DNA from: VRUE01 sp963742535
Lineage (GTDB): Bacteria > Actinomycetota > Thermoleophilia > Solirubrobacterales > 70-9
Length of the DNA: 64,000 nucleotides
Assembly: GCA_963742535.1 (NCBI GenBank)
Contig: CAVUMC010000002.1
Location: 124,001-188,000 of the forward strand
Direction: 5' to 3'
Of this stretch, positions 62,933 to 64,000 are shown one piece after another. Numbering within the stretch: position 1 is the first letter of the stretch; the number at the start of each line of letters is the position of its first letter. The notes under the pieces were generated by a model, which was not told where the DNA came from, made no database searches, and saw nothing but the letters and a program-made list of their open reading frames with translations. Made by a program: the position numbers and the translations under genes.

Positions 62933-62948
62933 GAGGAGGCGCCTCCTC
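62933..62948. promoter_or_regulatory. 16-base palindrome upstream of the secreted-protein gene
   Basis: GAGGAGGCGCCTCCTC is perfectly palindromic, 34 bases before ATG 62899 and a few bases downstream of the putative -10, where a bound regulator would block transcription. Confidence 0.45.
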
Positions 62949-62954
62949 GCCCCG

Positions 62955-62983
62955 ACCTAACCACCCGACGCGAATATAGTCAA
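62955..62983 (-). promoter_or_regulatory. Putative promoter of the secreted-protein gene
   Basis: TTGACT (62978-62983), 17 bases, TTAGGT (62955-62960). The -35 overlaps the murI stop codon. Confidence 0.5.
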
Positions 62984-63798
62984 CGTGGTTTTTCGATACT
63001 TGGCCGTTCGTCCGGTAGTCGCACGGACTCGACCGACCCCAGTGGCATCTGCAGGAAGCGGGTGCCGACGTCGCGGAAGGCACCGGCGTCACCGGTACAG
63101 AGGAAGCGGTAGTCACCCTCACCATCGGGCTCACGAGCGAGACCGGCGCGCCCGAGCGTGCGCTGCGCGGCCGCGGCAACGGCGTGGCCGCCGCTGACCA
63201 GCCTGATATCTCGGCCGAGGATGCGCTGCAGCATTGGAGCGACGAGCGGGTAATGGGTGCAACCGAGAATCAGGGTGTCGACCCGGGCCCGCTTCAGCGA
63301 CGCGCAGTAGCCGCGGGCCATCTCCATCACTTCCTCGTCAAAGGGTGAGCCCTGTTGAATGAAGGGCGCTAGGTCAGGCGCCTCGACTTCCGTCACCTCG
63401 AGCGCCCGACCCTGGCGTTCGAGCGCGCGGCGGTAGGAGCCGCTCTGCACCGTGTTCGGCGTCGCGAGCACACCGACGCGCTCGTTGTCGGTGATCGCCG
63501 CCGCGATTTCGGCCTGGGGCTCGACCACCGGGACGACCTCCACCCCGTGTTCGGCCGCGACTTCGCGGGCAACGTCCTCGCCAATCGCCGTCGCCGTGTT
63601 GCAGGCGATGACCAACAGCTTGGCACCGCTTCCCAGCAGCAGCTCGGCAATCGATCGGATGCGCGCCCGCAACTGCGCCGTGTCCTTGGTCCCATAGGGG
63701 AACCAGGCGGTGTCGCCGAGGTAGACGTAGTCCTCCTCGGGCAGTGAGACGAGGCACTCGTGCAGGACCGTGAGACCGCCGACCCCGGAGTCGAACAT
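62980..63798 (-). CDS. murI: Glutamate racemase
   Basis: Makes D-glutamate for peptidoglycan. 272 residues: FDSGVGGLTVLHE, YLGDTAWFPYGTK, catalytic Cys in VIACNTATA and in ILGCTHYPLV. ATG 63798 gives MFDSGVGG, slightly shorter than usual; CTG 63810 would add LPIA as in homologues. Confidence 0.96.
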   Translation of the reverse strand: MFDSGVGGLTVLHECLVSLPEEDYVYLGDTAWFPYGTKDTAQLRARIRSIAELLLGSGAKLLVIACNTATAIGEDVAREVAAEHGVEVVPVVEPQAEIAAAITDNERVGVLATPNTVQSGSYRRALERQGRALEVTEVEAPDLAPFIQQGSPFDEEVMEMARGYCASLKRARVDTLILGCTHYPLVAPMLQRILGRDIRLVSGGHAVAAAAQRTLGRAGLAREPDGEGDYRFLCTGDAGAFRDVGTRFLQMPLGSVESVRLPDERPSIEKPR

Positions 63799-63818
63799 CG
63801 CGATCGGCAGCGAGGCGT

Positions 63819-64000
63819 CTATAGGAATGGCTTGTACGTCATGAAGAAGATCGTCACCACGACGATCAGGCCGGCGAGCCCTCCCACCTTGCTGAGCCGT
63901 TCGCTGACCGCGTTGAACTCGTCGCTGAGCGTGTCGCCGGCCTTGAGGTCGCGCTCTGCGAGCGCGCGTGCCTTACGCACCTGGGGCTGGAAGAATCCGT
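63819..64000 (-). CDS. C-terminal end of a membrane protein (cut by window edge)
   Basis: 60 codons remain: GFFQPQVRKARALAERDLKA, a short helical region, then one hydrophobic helix (LAGLIVVVTIFFMTYKPFL) and the stop TAG at 63819-63821. The pattern, a basic amphipathic stretch followed by a final helix ending in KP, resembles the end of DUF2269-type integral membrane proteins; this is tentative. Confidence 0.55.
   Translation of the reverse strand, partial: GFFQPQVRKARALAERDLKAGDTLSDEFNAVSERLSKVGGLAGLIVVVTIFFMTYKPFL

Overview
The window is about 64 kb of high-GC DNA densely packed with bacterial genes, many overlapping by 1-4 bases (ATGA, GTGA, TGATG). Gene content and style suggest an actinobacterium, most plausibly of the class Thermoleophilia (Solirubrobacterales-like); the taxon is inference. 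Supporting signs are a Gram-positive/actinobacterial type SOS box at uvrA, a phosphofructokinase with PPi-type residues beside an H+-pyrophosphatase, frequent GTG/TTG starts, several starts that look leaderless, and many small secreted proteins of unknown function. I saw no rRNA, tRNA, CRISPR array, transposase or prophage. Three genes (rimI, an ECF sigma factor, a CotH gene) carry what look like single-base frameshifts, so some sequence error is likely.

Layout. 1-5.6 kb: partial valS, clpX, a GNAT acetyltransferase and hppA, with three copies of a hairpin repeat between them. 5.7-14.1 kb (minus strand): panC-panD-panB (pantothenate), an FmdB zinc ribbon, family-4 uracil-DNA glycosylase, tsaE, a secreted protein, tsaB-rimI-tsaD (t6A tRNA modification), a glutaredoxin-like protein, rex and a GCS2-type carboxylate-amine ligase. 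14.2-18.8 kb: hexapeptide acyltransferase, ROK sugar kinase, and a xylose-type ABC importer (xylF-xylG-xylH). 18.9-26.1 kb: uvrA and uvrB, separated by an AbiEi/DUF559 protein, a thioredoxin-TPR protein and an NTF2-like protein. 26.1-29.2 kb: wecB-like epimerase with a membrane glycosyltransferase, and a DoxX-like protein. 29.3-34.2 kb: XRE regulator, then rpsA-coaE-lytic transglycosylase-MFS exporter-hypothetical. 34.2-38.0 kb: FAD oxidoreductase, DMT transporter, a membrane-anchored ECF sigma factor and a secreted EF-hand-like protein whose tails share EPGDD repeats.

38.0-45.7 kb (minus): polA, a second, 5'-truncated DUF559 paralogue, a secreted protein and two tandem CotH-family genes. 45.8-50.8 kb: malic enzyme, TIGR01777-type epimerase, a lipoprotein, PPi-type phosphofructokinase, a methyltransferase and a 48-residue membrane protein. 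50.9-59.4 kb: hisIE followed by a full tryptophan set (trpE-G-D-C, then htrA, then trpF-B-A). 59.5-64 kb: era, ybeY, phoH, yqeY, a secreted protein, murI and the end of a membrane protein.

Most novel candidates: (i) a family of structured repeats (four copies here) whose long hairpin arms change together while the inner sequence is conserved; (ii) the ECF sigma factor with a transmembrane helix and Gly/Ser/EPGDD tail, coupled to a secreted protein carrying the same EPGDD repeats; (iii) stable hairpins that hold translation-start or stop signals at the pfkA/lipoprotein and trpB/trpA junctions.
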